From NCBI GenBank assembly GCA_036821905.1, contig DAISIR010000014.1:1-58351 (forward strand): a DNA stretch of 58,351 nucleotides, read 5' to 3'. Positions 33,904-41,946 of the stretch are shown in pieces (the first letter of the stretch is position 1; every line of letters starts with the position of its first letter). The translations under genes and the position numbers were made by a program. The notes under the pieces were generated by a model. The model was not told the origin of the DNA, searched no databases, and worked only from the letters and a program-made list of their open reading frames with translations. The DNA comes from Brooklawnia sp937867175. Its GTDB lineage: Bacteria > Actinomycetota > Actinomycetes > Propionibacteriales > Propionibacteriaceae.

Positions 33904-34949
33904 CAGGCCTCCTTGAAATTGGCCAGGGAGACCGTCTCGAAGGCCCCGGTGGCACCTGCGATGAGGCCGACCAGGCCGAAGCAGACTGCGACCGTGTTGC
34001 CGTGGATGGTCACCACGGTGTTCCAGAGCGCGAGGACGCCAGCGACGCCGACCTCGCCGGGGCCGGTCGAGATGCCCAGTGCCAGCGCGATCGCGTCGAT
34101 CCCGAGCATGAGGACGGCGTCCAGCAAGGTGCACAGCGCCGAGACGAGAGCCTCGGCCAGCAGGAAGGCCGACCAGGCGAACTGGATGTACAACTCGCCC
34201 ATGCTTGCCAGTGGGCCAGACTGCGCACCGATCATGGCGAGCAGTTCCCGGAAGTAGGGGGTGGCTGCCGAAGCCGCCTCACCCTGCCAGCAGTTGAACA
34301 TGATGCCGGCGTCGGTAGCCATCAGGTCGGCCTGTTGCGCGGTGAACTCCGACAGGGCCAAGATCGCGTCGCCGACTTCGGAGATCACCCGGTAGTCGCC
34401 GACGACCGCCTTCGCCACCCAGTCGATGGGGTCGAGGCCGATCAGCAACTCGACCAGACCCAGCAGGTAGAACGACGGGCTGATGAAGTCGCCGCCCAGG
34501 GTGATCAGGTGTAAGACCCCCTCCGGGATGCCTTCCATGGGCGTGGCCCGCCGCAGGTGGGGCGCATCTGGTGGGAAGCTGACTTGGGGGCCCGGGGTGC
34601 CGAGGCTGCCACCGGCGCGGTACTGGGCGTCCTGCCCCAGGTTCGCGAACAGGCCGTCGAATCTGACGGCGATGTCGTCGTCGGCTCGGTCGTAGTCGGT
34701 CTGGCATTGTTTGAGCTTGCCGGCCACCGCCGACAAGACGCGTTCGCCTGCCTGGCCGTTGGTCAGCACGGCAGTCGTGCAGTCACCGTGCTGCCTCATC
34801 AGTAGACTGACCAGGCCCTGCCAGCCGCTGAAGGAGTCCATGTAGCCCACGGTGTGGGAGCCGGCGAAGCCATACCAGAACGCGTGATCGTCCAAGCGGC
34901 CGGAGGCCTTGGTCAAGATGTCGTCGGGACTGAGCCGGAAGGTGGTCAC
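33903..34949 (-). CDS. Predicted T7SS substrate with WxG-type motif and hydrophobic C-terminal half
   Basis: 348-aa protein. A W-x-G motif is visible in NCWQGEAASAATPYFRELL, in the turn between two helices as in WXG100/LXG-like proteins. The C-terminal third contains three hydrophobic segments (including LCTLLDAVLMLGIDAIALAL and VCFGLVGLIAGATG), suggesting membrane insertion. A GGAGG precedes GTG 34949. It is divergent from a small membrane-protein gene at 34998 and overlaps the 132-aa gene. The layout resembles the effector at 39152-39880. The exact activity is unknown. Confidence 0.6.
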   Translation of the reverse strand: MTTFRLSPDDILTKASGRLDDHAFWYGFAGSHTVGYMDSFSGWQGLVSLLMRQHGDCTTAVLTNGQAGERVLSAVAGKLKQCQTDYDRADDDIAVRFDGLFANLGQDAQYRAGGSLGTPGPQVSFPPDAPHLRRATPMEGIPEGVLHLITLGGDFISPSFYLLGLVELLIGLDPIDWVAKAVVGDYRVISEVGDAILALSEFTAQQADLMATDAGIMFNCWQGEAASAATPYFRELLAMIGAQSGPLASMGELYIQFAWSAFLLAEALVSALCTLLDAVLMLGIDAIALALGISTGPGEVGVAGVLALWNTVVTIHGNTVAVCFGLVGLIAGATGAFETVSLANFKEA

Positions 34950-34997
34950 AGATCCTCCAGGGGTGTTGGGGTGCTGCAGGATGCGACAATAGTATGC

Positions 34998-35291
34998 ATG
35001 CGCTTGCTGCTCCCCATGATCACGGCCATGTTCGGACTGATCGGCGTGGGTCTGTTCATCGGCATCGGGCGGGCTTCCACCCGCCAGGAGGGCGTCATGC
35101 TGGGCGGTCTCGGTGTGGGTTTCGTCGCCCTGGCGGTCTTGAACGTGCTGCTTTGGCGGGTGCTTGCGGCCCGCGACGACCCGTTGAAGCTCTTCGGCCC
35201 CGACGCCAACCCCCTCTGGCTGGCCATGGGGGCCATCGTGGTCGCGATGGTCGTGCTGGTCTTCGTGCTGGATGGTGGGCCCAAGCCGTGA
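34998..35291 (+). CDS. Small membrane protein, 97 aa
   Basis: Three hydrophobic stretches, MITAMFGLIGVGLFIGIG, VMLGGLGVGFVALAVLNVLL and LWLAMGAIVVAMVVLVFVL, make a small integral membrane protein. The start is uncertain: ATG 34998 has no ribosome site, and a promoter-like TTGGGG-18-TAGTAT ends only two bases before it, so ATG 35016 is possible. It is divergent from the T7SS-type gene at 34949. The downstream small ORF begins inside its stop (GTGA). It could be membrane immunity for the neighbouring hydrophobic effector; function unknown. Confidence 0.5.
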   Translation: MRLLLPMITAMFGLIGVGLFIGIGRASTRQEGVMLGGLGVGFVALAVLNVLLWRVLAARDDPLKLFGPDANPLWLAMGAIVVAMVVLVFVLDGGPKP

Positions 35292-35395
35292 CGGTGACGC
35301 AGACGCCCGGCGCCCAGCGGACCCTGTACCAAGTTGCGGCGATCGTCCTCGGCTGGATCGGGGTCTGCGTGGGCGCCGTGCTCTGTATGGGGTGA
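35288..35395 (+). CDS. Tiny single-pass membrane protein, 35 aa
   Basis: GTG 35288 overlaps the previous stop (GTGA) and the ORF runs to TGA at 35393-35395. A polar start (VTVTQTPGAQRTLYQ) is followed by one TM helix (VAAIVLGWIGVCVGAVLCMG). The overlap and good codon bias argue that it is real despite its length. It is likely co-expressed with the 97-aa membrane protein. Function unknown. Confidence 0.4.
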   Translation: MTVTQTPGAQRTLYQVAAIVLGWIGVCVGAVLCMG

Positions 35396-35455
35396 ATGGG
35401 CCGGCATGTATTAGATTGGGCCTCCTGACAACCCCCGAGACCACGAGGCACCCCC

Positions 35456-35857
35456 ATGACAGGTATTACCGTCAATCCCGACCGGGCAAGACGGTCGGCG
35501 ACGGAGCTTGAGCCGGCCGCCGGGCAGGCAGGCGCCGCAGCGAGCAAGGTGTCGTCCCTGGCAGCAGACCAGTCGGTGGCGAAGTGGGGTGTCCAGCGAG
35601 GGCCGCACTATTTCAGGACCCGTTACCTGGAGGCGTTGGAGGAGATGAACGCTGGCTTCCGGATCTTGCGTGACCGGTTGGATGCGTACGTGGCCGGTGT
35701 CAACGCGGCAGTCGATGCCTTCGAGGCGCAGGACAGCGATGTGGCCGCCCGCAGCGCGTTGGCGGAGGCACGGACCGAGCAGCTTGCAGACGAGGCCGAG
35801 CCATCCGCACCAGTGCCGCTGATTCCGGTCTCGCCCCATCAGCCCCGTCCGGTATAG
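35456..35857 (+). CDS. WXG100/EspC-like small T7SS protein, 133 aa
   Basis: Helical protein with two long amphipathic helices around a tryptophan turn (AKWGVQRGPHYF near 44-55). It carries Ala-rich heptads and a disordered acidic Pro-rich end (EAEPSAPVPLIPVSP). This is the form of WXG100/ESAT-6-like or EspC-type secretion targets, although the canonical WxG is not exact. GAGG lies before ATG 35456. It is 11 bases from the next, larger substrate gene and heads a plus-strand operon that ends with a mycosin. Confidence 0.55.
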   Translation: MTGITVNPDRARRSATELEPAAGQAGAAASKVSSLAADQSVAKWGVQRGPHYFRTRYLEALEEMNAGFRILRDRLDAYVAGVNAAVDAFEAQDSDVAARSALAEARTEQLADEAEPSAPVPLIPVSPHQPRPV

Positions 35858-35868
35858 GAGGCAGCCCC

Positions 35869-37404
35869 ATGGGTGCGCAATACGATGCGCTGCGCGCGGT
35901 GGCGCAGCAGACGGCCGACCAGGGCCGCGAACAGGCGGTTCTCGGCGATATCCACGCGTTGATCGACGAGATCCAGGCGAAGGCCGAGAGCTTCACCGCG
36001 AATCCGGGCATGACCGGCCAGACCGCCACCGCAGCGCTCAACTGGCTCGCGGAGTACCAGGCTGAGGTGAGCGAACAACAGCAGATGCTGCGTACCATCG
36101 CCGAACGGGAATCGCTGGCGAGCAACGCGGTGCAGCAGGCCCAGGCGCAGTTTCGGCAGTTGTCTCCTGACTTGCTGAGCAGCTACGAAGCGAATGTGCT
36201 CGCCAAGCAGGACGAGGTGACGCTGCGCAGTGGCGAGGTGGTCAGCGGCCAGGAGTATGTCAACAGCCTCGCAGCCCAGCGCGAGCAGCAACGCGAGGAG
36301 GCCTCGAAGCGAATCCTCACCACTTTGAACGCCGAGGCTGAGCTGCAGGGCAGGTTGGTCTATGTCGAGATACCTCGCGAGCAGGGCGTCCCCGATGGTG
36401 GTGCCGGGATGCCCCGGTCGGCTGCCGCCGGCCCAACGGCGGGTTCGGGGGGGTCGCCGGCTACGCGGCCGTCTGCCGTGCCCAGCCTGGGGCAATGGCC
36501 GGGGACGTGGGGGGCTGACCTTGTGACGCCGGCGATCGATTCGTCGTCGGGAGGAAGTGCGTCGCCGTCCAATTCGGCCTCCATCACCGTCGATCCGGTG
36601 TTGATTCCCAACGGACCGGTCGGCGGCTACACGCCCCCATCGGTGCTCGACGTCGATGATCCGATGTGGAGTGGCGGTGCAGCCTTGCCCGGTGGGGGCG
36701 GACGAGGCGAATCCGGCGCCATAGTGGGCGGCGTGCTGGGCATGGGGGGAGCCTTGGCTGCACGTTCCGCCACCAGCGCAGGCCTGACCGGCAGCTCCGC
36801 GCTCTCGCTGCGCGCGGCGTCCGGCTCGGGTAGCACCGTGGGTCTGAACTCGCTTGGCGCCTCGTCCGCTGGGGCCGCAACCAGGGCCACCGGCCGAGCC
36901 CCGGGTGGCGGCCTGGTCTCGCGAGGCGCCGCCTTGAACACCGCATCGGCGACCAACCGAACCACTGCGACGAACCTCGCGAGTCGGTCCGCGAGCGGTA
37001 CCTCAGCGCAAGCCGTAGCGCATTCCCAGGCGGCCGCGGGTTCGTCGGGGGCCGGCAAGGGGACAGCCGGACGCGGACCCGGTGCCGACACCAACGCCGC
37101 CGGGCGCAATGCCGCCGTCGGGCGCAATGCTGCTGTCGGTGGGGGCAACAACGCTGCCGTCGGGCGCAATGCTGCTGTCGGTGGGGGCAACAACGCCGCC
37201 GTCGGGCGCAATGCCGCCGTCGGTGTCGCTCGCAGCGAGCACGACCGCAAGCGGCGCGAACGCGAGCAGGTCAGCCTGGTGGGCTATGAAGTGGACCGTC
37301 TCGACGACGACCTGCCCGATGAACCGATCAATCATTGGGCCGCCGGAGCCGGCTCGGCAGGGCAACTCACGCCGCTGGCGATTGAGGACGGCGAACGCTG
37401 GTGA
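35869..37404 (+). CDS. Large T7SS-associated substrate with Ala/Gly-rich repeat tail
   Basis: 511-aa protein. Residues 1-170 form a long helical, coiled-coil-like N-domain (EYQAEVSEQQQMLRTIAERE) similar in style to PPE/WXG-type secretion domains. The middle is Ser/Gly/Ala-rich and low complexity, with a repeated AVGRNAAVGGGNNA unit. The end is a charged, conserved-looking segment (EVDRLDDDLPDEPINHWAAG). AGGAG precedes ATG 35869, and the stop overlaps the mycosin start by four bases (GTGA). Likely a secreted or surface component processed by that protease. Confidence 0.55.
   Translation: MGAQYDALRAVAQQTADQGREQAVLGDIHALIDEIQAKAESFTANPGMTGQTATAALNWLAEYQAEVSEQQQMLRTIAERESLASNAVQQAQAQFRQLSPDLLSSYEANVLAKQDEVTLRSGEVVSGQEYVNSLAAQREQQREEASKRILTTLNAEAELQGRLVYVEIPREQGVPDGGAGMPRSAAAGPTAGSGGSPATRPSAVPSLGQWPGTWGADLVTPAIDSSSGGSASPSNSASITVDPVLIPNGPVGGYTPPSVLDVDDPMWSGGAALPGGGGRGESGAIVGGVLGMGGALAARSATSAGLTGSSALSLRAASGSGSTVGLNSLGASSAGAATRATGRAPGGGLVSRGAALNTASATNRTTATNLASRSASGTSAQAVAHSQAAAGSSGAGKGTAGRGPGADTNAAGRNAAVGRNAAVGGGNNAAVGRNAAVGGGNNAAVGRNAAVGVARSEHDRKRREREQVSLVGYEVDRLDDDLPDEPINHWAAGAGSAGQLTPLAIEDGERW
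37099..37225 (+). repeat. In-frame 42-bp tandem repeat inside the T7SS substrate gene
   Basis: Two full 42-bp units (37114-37155, 37156-37197) differ at only one base. A third partial unit runs to 37225 and a half unit precedes them (37099). Each unit encodes 14 residues (AVGRNAAVGGGNNA). Near identity suggests recent slippage, so length variation between strains is expected without frameshift. Confidence 0.75.
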
Positions 37405-38714
37405 GGCGTCTGGTGGCCACGCTCGCGATGGTCGTCCTGGCGATCGGTGGTCTGGCGGTTGCGCCGGCAGATGCTGACGACACAATCCGCACTCAGTGGT
37501 ATACCGCTCCGACGGGCTTGGATGAGTTGAAGGCCCGCGGCCTGGATGGCACAGGGGTGACGATCGCGATCATCGATGGACCGATCGATACCAGCGTGCC
37601 GGAGCTCGTGGGCGCCGATATCACGGTCAACGATCCCTGCGGGGCGCCGACCGCCCCGGCCGAGGCCGCGCATGCGACCCGGGTGGCGTCCATCCTGGCG
37701 AGCCCCGACTTCGGCTGGGCACCGAAGGCAAAGTACCTCAACTATGTGCTTCCGCTGAGCGACGACGTCCCCGAGGCCTGCCAGACGGGCTTCGTCAACT
37801 CGACGGGATCGCTGATCAATCAGGCGGTCCGCGACGGCGCCGACATCATCTCGATTCAGGTCGTGGACGATCCGGCTCCCGGCGACCCGTTCGCGATCAG
37901 CAATGCGGCACTGCACAAGGTGCCGGTTGTCATCGCGGCCGGCAGTGACTCCGAGGTCGAATGGCGGATGTCGGTGCTGAACTACACCGTCGGGGTGGCC
38001 TCCAGCGGCAACGACGGGCAGCATCTGGCGTCCAACAACCACGGCCCGGCGCTGACCCTGCTGGCGCCCGGGGTCGACATCATGGGCCGACGACCCGATG
38101 AGAGCGGCGCGCTCACCTTGGTGGACGCCGCCCAGGGCACGTCGTTCGCGGCGCCGATGGTCACCGGCGCGATAGCCCTGGCGATGCAGCAGCATCCGGA
38201 CGCCGACCCGGATCAGCTGCTGCATGCGCTGGCCGCCACTGCTGCACGCTACGGCGATGAGTGGAACGAGATGATCGGGTGGGGCCGGTTGGATGCGGTC
38301 GCACTGGTGAATGCCGACCCCCGCACGTTCCCGACCGGAAACCCGTTTGCGGACAAGAACCCGGGAGGCGAGCCTTCCCCCGAACAAGTCGCGGACTACC
38401 GGGATGGATTGGTAGACCCCACGTGGCTGTACGGCGACAACGACTACGTCTATCGCGGCGAGGACACCATCTTGTGCAAGTTCGCCCTCAATTGTGAACT
38501 GGGTACTTCGCCTCGGTACGCCACACTCAGTCCTCATCCCTCGGTGTCTGCTGCTTCGTTCCCACCCGCTACAGACTCGGAGCCGGCGTCGGATGCCGCC
38601 GAGCCCGGTGCGGCACTGGCCATTGGCCTGGGGGTTGTGGTGATCGTTGGGCTGGTCGCCTTCTTGGTGATTCGGCGCAAGCGTTCCAACGTGGCAGAGA
38701 CGAGCCGAGACTGA
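37401..38714 (+). CDS. Mycosin-like subtilase, divergent (MycP-type)
   Basis: 437-aa membrane-anchored S8 serine protease of the type VII system. A signal peptide (1-26, ending PADA) precedes the catalytic core. Catalytic residues are D59 (IIDGPID), H91 (AAHATRVAS, without the usual HGT) and S248 (GTSFAAP). The oxyanion Asn, normally AAGN, is Ser182 (AAGSDSE). A C-terminal extension leads to one TM (IGLGVVVIVGLVAFLVI) and a basic tail. GTG start overlaps the previous stop. It is one of two mycosins in the window; the other is at 54574. The altered motifs suggest weak or specialised proteolysis or a scaffold role. Confidence 0.85.
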   Translation: MRRLVATLAMVVLAIGGLAVAPADADDTIRTQWYTAPTGLDELKARGLDGTGVTIAIIDGPIDTSVPELVGADITVNDPCGAPTAPAEAAHATRVASILASPDFGWAPKAKYLNYVLPLSDDVPEACQTGFVNSTGSLINQAVRDGADIISIQVVDDPAPGDPFAISNAALHKVPVVIAAGSDSEVEWRMSVLNYTVGVASSGNDGQHLASNNHGPALTLLAPGVDIMGRRPDESGALTLVDAAQGTSFAAPMVTGAIALAMQQHPDADPDQLLHALAATAARYGDEWNEMIGWGRLDAVALVNADPRTFPTGNPFADKNPGGEPSPEQVADYRDGLVDPTWLYGDNDYVYRGEDTILCKFALNCELGTSPRYATLSPHPSVSAASFPPATDSEPASDAAEPGAALAIGLGVVVIVGLVAFLVIRRKRSNVAETSRD

Positions 38715-38827
38715 CAGCCACCCGCATCGCCGAAGGTCAGCTGCGTGACTGACTTCATCGAGAACTCGGAGGCGTGTCGTTAGTTGGCAGGCATGTCGGG
38801 GTTGTTCGTGACCGCGCACACCGGGCG

Positions 38828-39139
38828 TCACAGCCGCTTGACGAACTCCACCGCCGGCTTCAGTGGCACGCCTAGCGTTTCTCGGACGAGTTGTGTCGCC
38901 TTAATGGGACCGGACCGGTCCGCGTCCCGAATAGCACGCAGTTTGTCGCGATCGATGTCGGCTTCGGTGAGCATCCGATCGACCGAACCGTAGCGTTCGA
39001 CAAATTCGAGTTCTTCTTCGCGTTGGCGAGCGGATTGTCTGCGGGTCTGTTTCACAGCGAAGACGATGATCGCTGGGACCGCGACGATGGCCAAAACCAG
39101 GAGCGCGGTTTGCGTTATGGGTGAGAACCACCAGTCCAT
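38828..39139 (-). CDS. Small single-pass membrane protein, candidate immunity
   Basis: 103-aa protein with an N-terminal TM helix (QTALLVLAIVAVPAIIVFAV, about 10-29) and a charged cytosolic helical part. The tail LVRETLGVPLKPAVEFVKRL resembles a ribosomal L7/L12 C-terminal-type helix, a feature seen in several small T7SS-linked proteins. GAAAGG precedes the ATG. It is 12 bases downstream of a hydrophobic T7SS-type gene, the position where immunity or chaperone genes are found; the role is inference. Confidence 0.55.
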   Translation of the reverse strand: MDWWFSPITQTALLVLAIVAVPAIIVFAVKQTRRQSARQREEELEFVERYGSVDRMLTEADIDRDKLRAIRDADRSGPIKATQLVRETLGVPLKPAVEFVKRL

Positions 39140-39151
39140 AGCGGCTGCCTT

Positions 39152-39880
39152 TCAGTTGGTGCCCACTGGCCAGTTGGCACCTGGGAAGTTCGCCATTGAA
39201 GTCCTGGTCTGGATCATCGCATTCGAGCTGGCGCCCAGCACTACGGCCAGTCCGGAGACAGCCGCGATGATCATAGCCGGAGTAATCGCCGCTTCCTCGA
39301 CGACAAGGAGTAGCCCGGCCCAGGAGAACACTGCGGTCCCGAACGCGGCGATCGCGGTTGCCATGGCGGCGATGAACTTGACCACGATGACCCCGAGCGC
39401 AATGTAGAACCCTAAGCCGGCCGCCGCGCATACCCCGAGTTGTACCGCCATGGTGGCGCCCACGCCGGCGATCGCCCGGGCGGCGTCGTCCTGGGTTTCA
39501 ACGCCACGCCTGTAGGCCTTGGCCGCCACACCAGACCACTGGTCGTCGTTGGCCAGGTTGCGGGGCTGGATCGAGTCTGAAAGCGTGTTCATCGGCTTCT
39601 GTACGTCGTCGATCCAAGAGAACGCTTTCAGCGCCATCTGAACTGGCGCGATCGCGTTCTGGAGGAGTTCGCCGATGCGGTCGATCAACCAACGCGCTCC
39701 CTCAATGAGCTTGTCGAATGCCCAGACGATGGCATCGGCGAGCCACCCGACGACGAGTGGGTTAGCAAGGGCGGCATTGGCCGCTATCTGCGCCTCGCCG
39801 CACTTGGCGCTGACTGTACCCAAACCGCTGGTCAGGGACGCGATGGTGGCCTCGAACGTGGCCGCGTTGAACTCCGACAC
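39152..39880 (-). CDS. Predicted T7SS substrate with WxG motif and membrane-active C-terminus
   Basis: 242-aa protein. The N-terminal helices are amphipathic, and a W-x-G turn is seen in DQWSGVAAKAYRRG near 110-125. A hydrophobic hairpin follows (AVQLGVCAAAGLGFYIALGV; VVKFIAAMATAIAAFGTAVF) plus a third hydrophobic segment and a short polar end. Such a layout suits a pore-forming or membrane-anchored effector. It is third in a minus-strand operon (YbaB-like, EspC-like, this gene, small membrane protein), which mirrors the module at 48455-51190. Activity unproven. Confidence 0.6.
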   Translation of the reverse strand: MSEFNAATFEATIASLTSGLGTVSAKCGEAQIAANAALANPLVVGWLADAIVWAFDKLIEGARWLIDRIGELLQNAIAPVQMALKAFSWIDDVQKPMNTLSDSIQPRNLANDDQWSGVAAKAYRRGVETQDDAARAIAGVGATMAVQLGVCAAAGLGFYIALGVIVVKFIAAMATAIAAFGTAVFSWAGLLLVVEEAAITPAMIIAAVSGLAVVLGASSNAMIQTRTSMANFPGANWPVGTN

Positions 39881-39890
39881 TGCGCACTCC

Positions 39891-40193
39891 TCAGTAGGCG
39901 TTGTCGACCGATTCGGTGATTTGGCGCTCGAGCGCCTCGTAGGCGCGGGCGTTCTCCCGCAAGGCGGTGGCTACCTCTGACATCGCCGCTTGTCCGTCCA
40001 TGCAATGGCGGGCGACGAAGTCGCACACGTCGTTGTTGGCGTTGACAGCGATAGCGAAGGCCAACGCCGCCAGACACGACAAGTGGAGCCCCTGGGCAGC
40101 ACCGACAACCCCCTGGGCCACCGCAGCCTGAGCGTCCCAGAGCGTTGCGTCCGCTCGCAGTGCCTCGAGGCACACCTTCAGCTCGGGATTCAC
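39891..40193 (-). CDS. EspC-like T7SS target protein, 100 aa
   Basis: Helical protein of the size of WXG100/EspC-type secretion targets: helix (PELKVCLEALRADATLW), Gly/Leu-rich turn and a second helix (VATALRENARAYEALERQI). A Y-x-x-x-[DE]-like signal at the end (YEALE) fits the T7SS export motif. GGGAGG precedes the GTG start, inside the end of the upstream YbaB-like gene. It probably pairs with the larger protein encoded ten bases downstream. Confidence 0.55.
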   Translation of the reverse strand: MNPELKVCLEALRADATLWDAQAAVAQGVVGAAQGLHLSCLAALAFAIAVNANNDVCDFVARHCMDGQAAMSEVATALRENARAYEALERQITESVDNAY

Positions 40194-40194
40194 T

Positions 40195-40854
40195 TCACAC
40201 CTCCCGCTTCAGCTGGGTCATCGTGGACAGGACTGCGAACAGGAGGTCATCCGCCTCACCATTTGTCGTAGGGGGGCTGGTCGCAGCTTGTTTCACGGCG
40301 GCACAGATGGAGAACACCGGCACGGACGCTGCCCATGCCGGGTCGATCGTGACGTCGACCACCCGGCCTGATTGCACCGTGACAGTAACCGGCCCGGCCG
40401 ACGCGGTGGGTTCCGGCGCAGCCGTCTTGCCCTGAGCGAGCCGCAGGTAGTGCTCCGCGGCTTCGTTGAGGTTCACGTGGGGCCCAAAGTCGAGGCCAGC
40501 TTCGGCGTCGGTAACCGACGCCGCCAGGGCTGCCCGCGCTTCGTCGTCAGTCACCGTGGGCGGGGTGAAGCGTCCCGGCAGGGCGGCCAGGGTGCGCAGT
40601 TGGTCTTGGTAGGCGGCCGTGATGGCTGCAAGGACGGTCTTCCCTAAGGCGGTGGGGCGGATCTGCTCCTGCCAACGGGGCCGAATCGTAAGCTCACTCA
40701 ACGTGCCGGAAGCGTCCACCACCGCTTCAACGATGCGCGCCGGGTCAGTGCCGACGCTGCGGGAGGGGATACGTCGTTGCACCATCTCGGTGACGGCGCG
40801 AAGTTCGAGGACGCTACGCATCATCGCGATCGCTTCATCGTCAATCTCGGTCAC
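40195..40854 (-). CDS. YbaB/EbfC-like protein of the T7SS locus (EspL-type)
   Basis: 219-aa protein with two YbaB-like beta units, VVDASGTLSELTIRPRW (about 47-63) and VTVTVQSGRVVDVTIDPAW (about 180), joined by helices. Single YbaB units bind DNA, while EspL/EspG-neighbourhood relatives act in T7SS function. It heads the four-gene minus-strand module ending at 38828. The gene at 48455 is a smaller relative heading the mirror module. A chaperone role for substrate delivery is plausible. Confidence 0.6.
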   Translation of the reverse strand: MTEIDDEAIAMMRSVLELRAVTEMVQRRIPSRSVGTDPARIVEAVVDASGTLSELTIRPRWQEQIRPTALGKTVLAAITAAYQDQLRTLAALPGRFTPPTVTDDEARAALAASVTDAEAGLDFGPHVNLNEAAEHYLRLAQGKTAAPEPTASAGPVTVTVQSGRVVDVTIDPAWAASVPVFSICAAVKQAATSPPTTNGEADDLLFAVLSTMTQLKREV

Positions 40855-41006
40855 GGGGGGGCTCCTGAGTCGAGGTTGGTGGAAGGCTAGCAGACCGACG
40901 CAATCGCCTGGCTGCGGCCCTTGGCTGCCGCCTAGTCCAAATCCGGCCGTGGGGTGCGCGCCGACTACACGCAGCGACCAAGAACGGCACGCGCCGAACC
41001 CACCAA

Positions 41007-41037
41007 AGGGGGGTCGGTCAACTTGTTCGGCCCCCCT
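41007..41037 (-). terminator. Hairpin terminator after the WXG100 operon
   Basis: AGGGGGG (41007-41013) pairs perfectly with CCCCCCT (41031-41037) around a 17-base loop. Read on the minus strand, the stem ends in CCCCCC followed by TTT, a short T-run. It lies 22 bases beyond the stop of the WXG100 gene at 41059, the right place to end the esx transcript. Confidence 0.55.
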
Positions 41038-41058
41038 CTCGCACGGGGGTTCTCGGTG

Positions 41059-41346
41059 TCAGACGGCGAACCGATTGGCGCCGTGACGATCGGTGGCGCG
41101 GTACGTGGTGTTTGCTTCGGTCACCATGCGGGAGATGTCAGCCAGAACTTGGCGCATTCCGTTCATACCTTCGGTCCAGCGGGCTTTGGCGTCCTGGTAG
41201 GCCATTTGGGCGTCACCTTCCCAGTTAGCCTTGAGCTGTTGCAGCTCGGCGTCCATGGTGTCGAGCGCGGACTGGATGTTGGCTGCACCCGAGGCGAGGT
41301 CGCCGGAGGCACCATCGAGGGCGCCGTGATTGACCTTCAATTCCAT
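41059..41346 (-). CDS. WXG100-family protein (ESAT-6-like)
   Basis: 95-aa protein matching the family length. Two helices flank the W-x-G motif (KANWEGDAQMAYQDA, WEG near 42-44), and the C-terminal helix carries the usual export-type residues (MNGMRQVLADISRM). It has no signal peptide, being exported by the EccC machinery. GGAAG precedes the ATG. It follows the other WXG100 gene after 23 bases, making the expected heterodimer pair. Confidence 0.9.
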   Translation of the reverse strand: MELKVNHGALDGASGDLASGAANIQSALDTMDAELQQLKANWEGDAQMAYQDAKARWTEGMNGMRQVLADISRMVTEANTTYRATDRHGANRFAV

Positions 41347-41369
41347 GTCTGTCTTCCTTCTTTCCGGCC

Positions 41370-41687
41370 TCAGACGGCGCCCATGCGTGAAACGAGCGAG
41401 TTGAACGTGCTTTGGTGCTCGGTGTCGGTGGTCTCGTAGTCGGCCTGCGTGGCGCGCAGGTTCTCCTCGAAGTCGATCAACGCGCGGGTCACCTTCGAGG
41501 CGTCAGCATTCCATTGCGCCATCAGGCGCTGGAATGCGATGGACGCCGGGCCCACCCAGTTGGAGCCGATCGCCAGCATCTGGCTCTCGACGGTCTTGAT
41601 TCGGCCGTCCAGGTCGTTCCTGGTCGAGTTGACCGTGTCTGCGCCCTTGCGAATTGCGCCTTCGGCTGCGGAAATCTGTCCCGCCAT
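41370..41687 (-). CDS. WXG100-family protein (CFP-10-like)
   Basis: 105-aa WXG100 protein, the first gene of the pair. The motif is in GSNWVGPASIAFQRL (W-V-G near 43-45). The C-terminal helix continues as ALIDFEENLRATQADYETTD, which contains a Y-x-x-x-D export-type signal (YETTD). ATG 41687 has GGAGGG immediately upstream. A promoter-like region and a palindrome lie upstream at 41735-41767, so the pair can be expressed apart from eccC. Confidence 0.9.
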   Translation of the reverse strand: MAGQISAAEGAIRKGADTVNSTRNDLDGRIKTVESQMLAIGSNWVGPASIAFQRLMAQWNADASKVTRALIDFEENLRATQADYETTDTEHQSTFNSLVSRMGAV

Positions 41688-41734
41688 TATCCCTCCGTTT
41701 CGTGCGTCCCCTCTGGGGGTGGATTTGCATCGAA

Positions 41735-41767
41735 CCTGTCCGGGCCGAACAGGCAGGGCCCACACTA
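41735..41767 (-). promoter_or_regulatory. Predicted promoter and palindromic operator of the WXG100 pair
   Basis: On the minus strand a -10-like TAGTGT lies at 41767-41762. Just downstream, 41735-41753 is a near-perfect 19-bp palindrome, CCTGTCCGGGCCGAACAGG, with 17 of 19 positions symmetric. Its position at about +2 to +20 relative to the expected transcript start is typical for a repressor site. No clear -35 was found. Confidence 0.4.
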
Positions 41768-41946
41768 CCCAATATGGTCTCCCGGCCCGCAAAGCCGACC
41801 ACGGGCGAATCGGTGATCGCCGGTCTGCAGCGCAGGTGTGCCTCGCCGCAGCCACGCGGATGGTCCACGGGACGCACCGTACCCCGCACCGGCCAAAGCA
41901 CAGCCGCCTGACGAATGGCGCGGCGTCCACGCCATGACGATCCGGG

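Noticed and set aside
34994..35395. 133-codon plus-strand frame starting at 34994
   Set aside because: His/Arg/Gly-rich composition. The overlapping frame from 34998 encodes convincing membrane helices instead.
37114..37197. Possible CRISPR-like array
   Set aside because: Units are contiguous without spacers and lie in frame inside a protein gene, so this is a coding tandem repeat.
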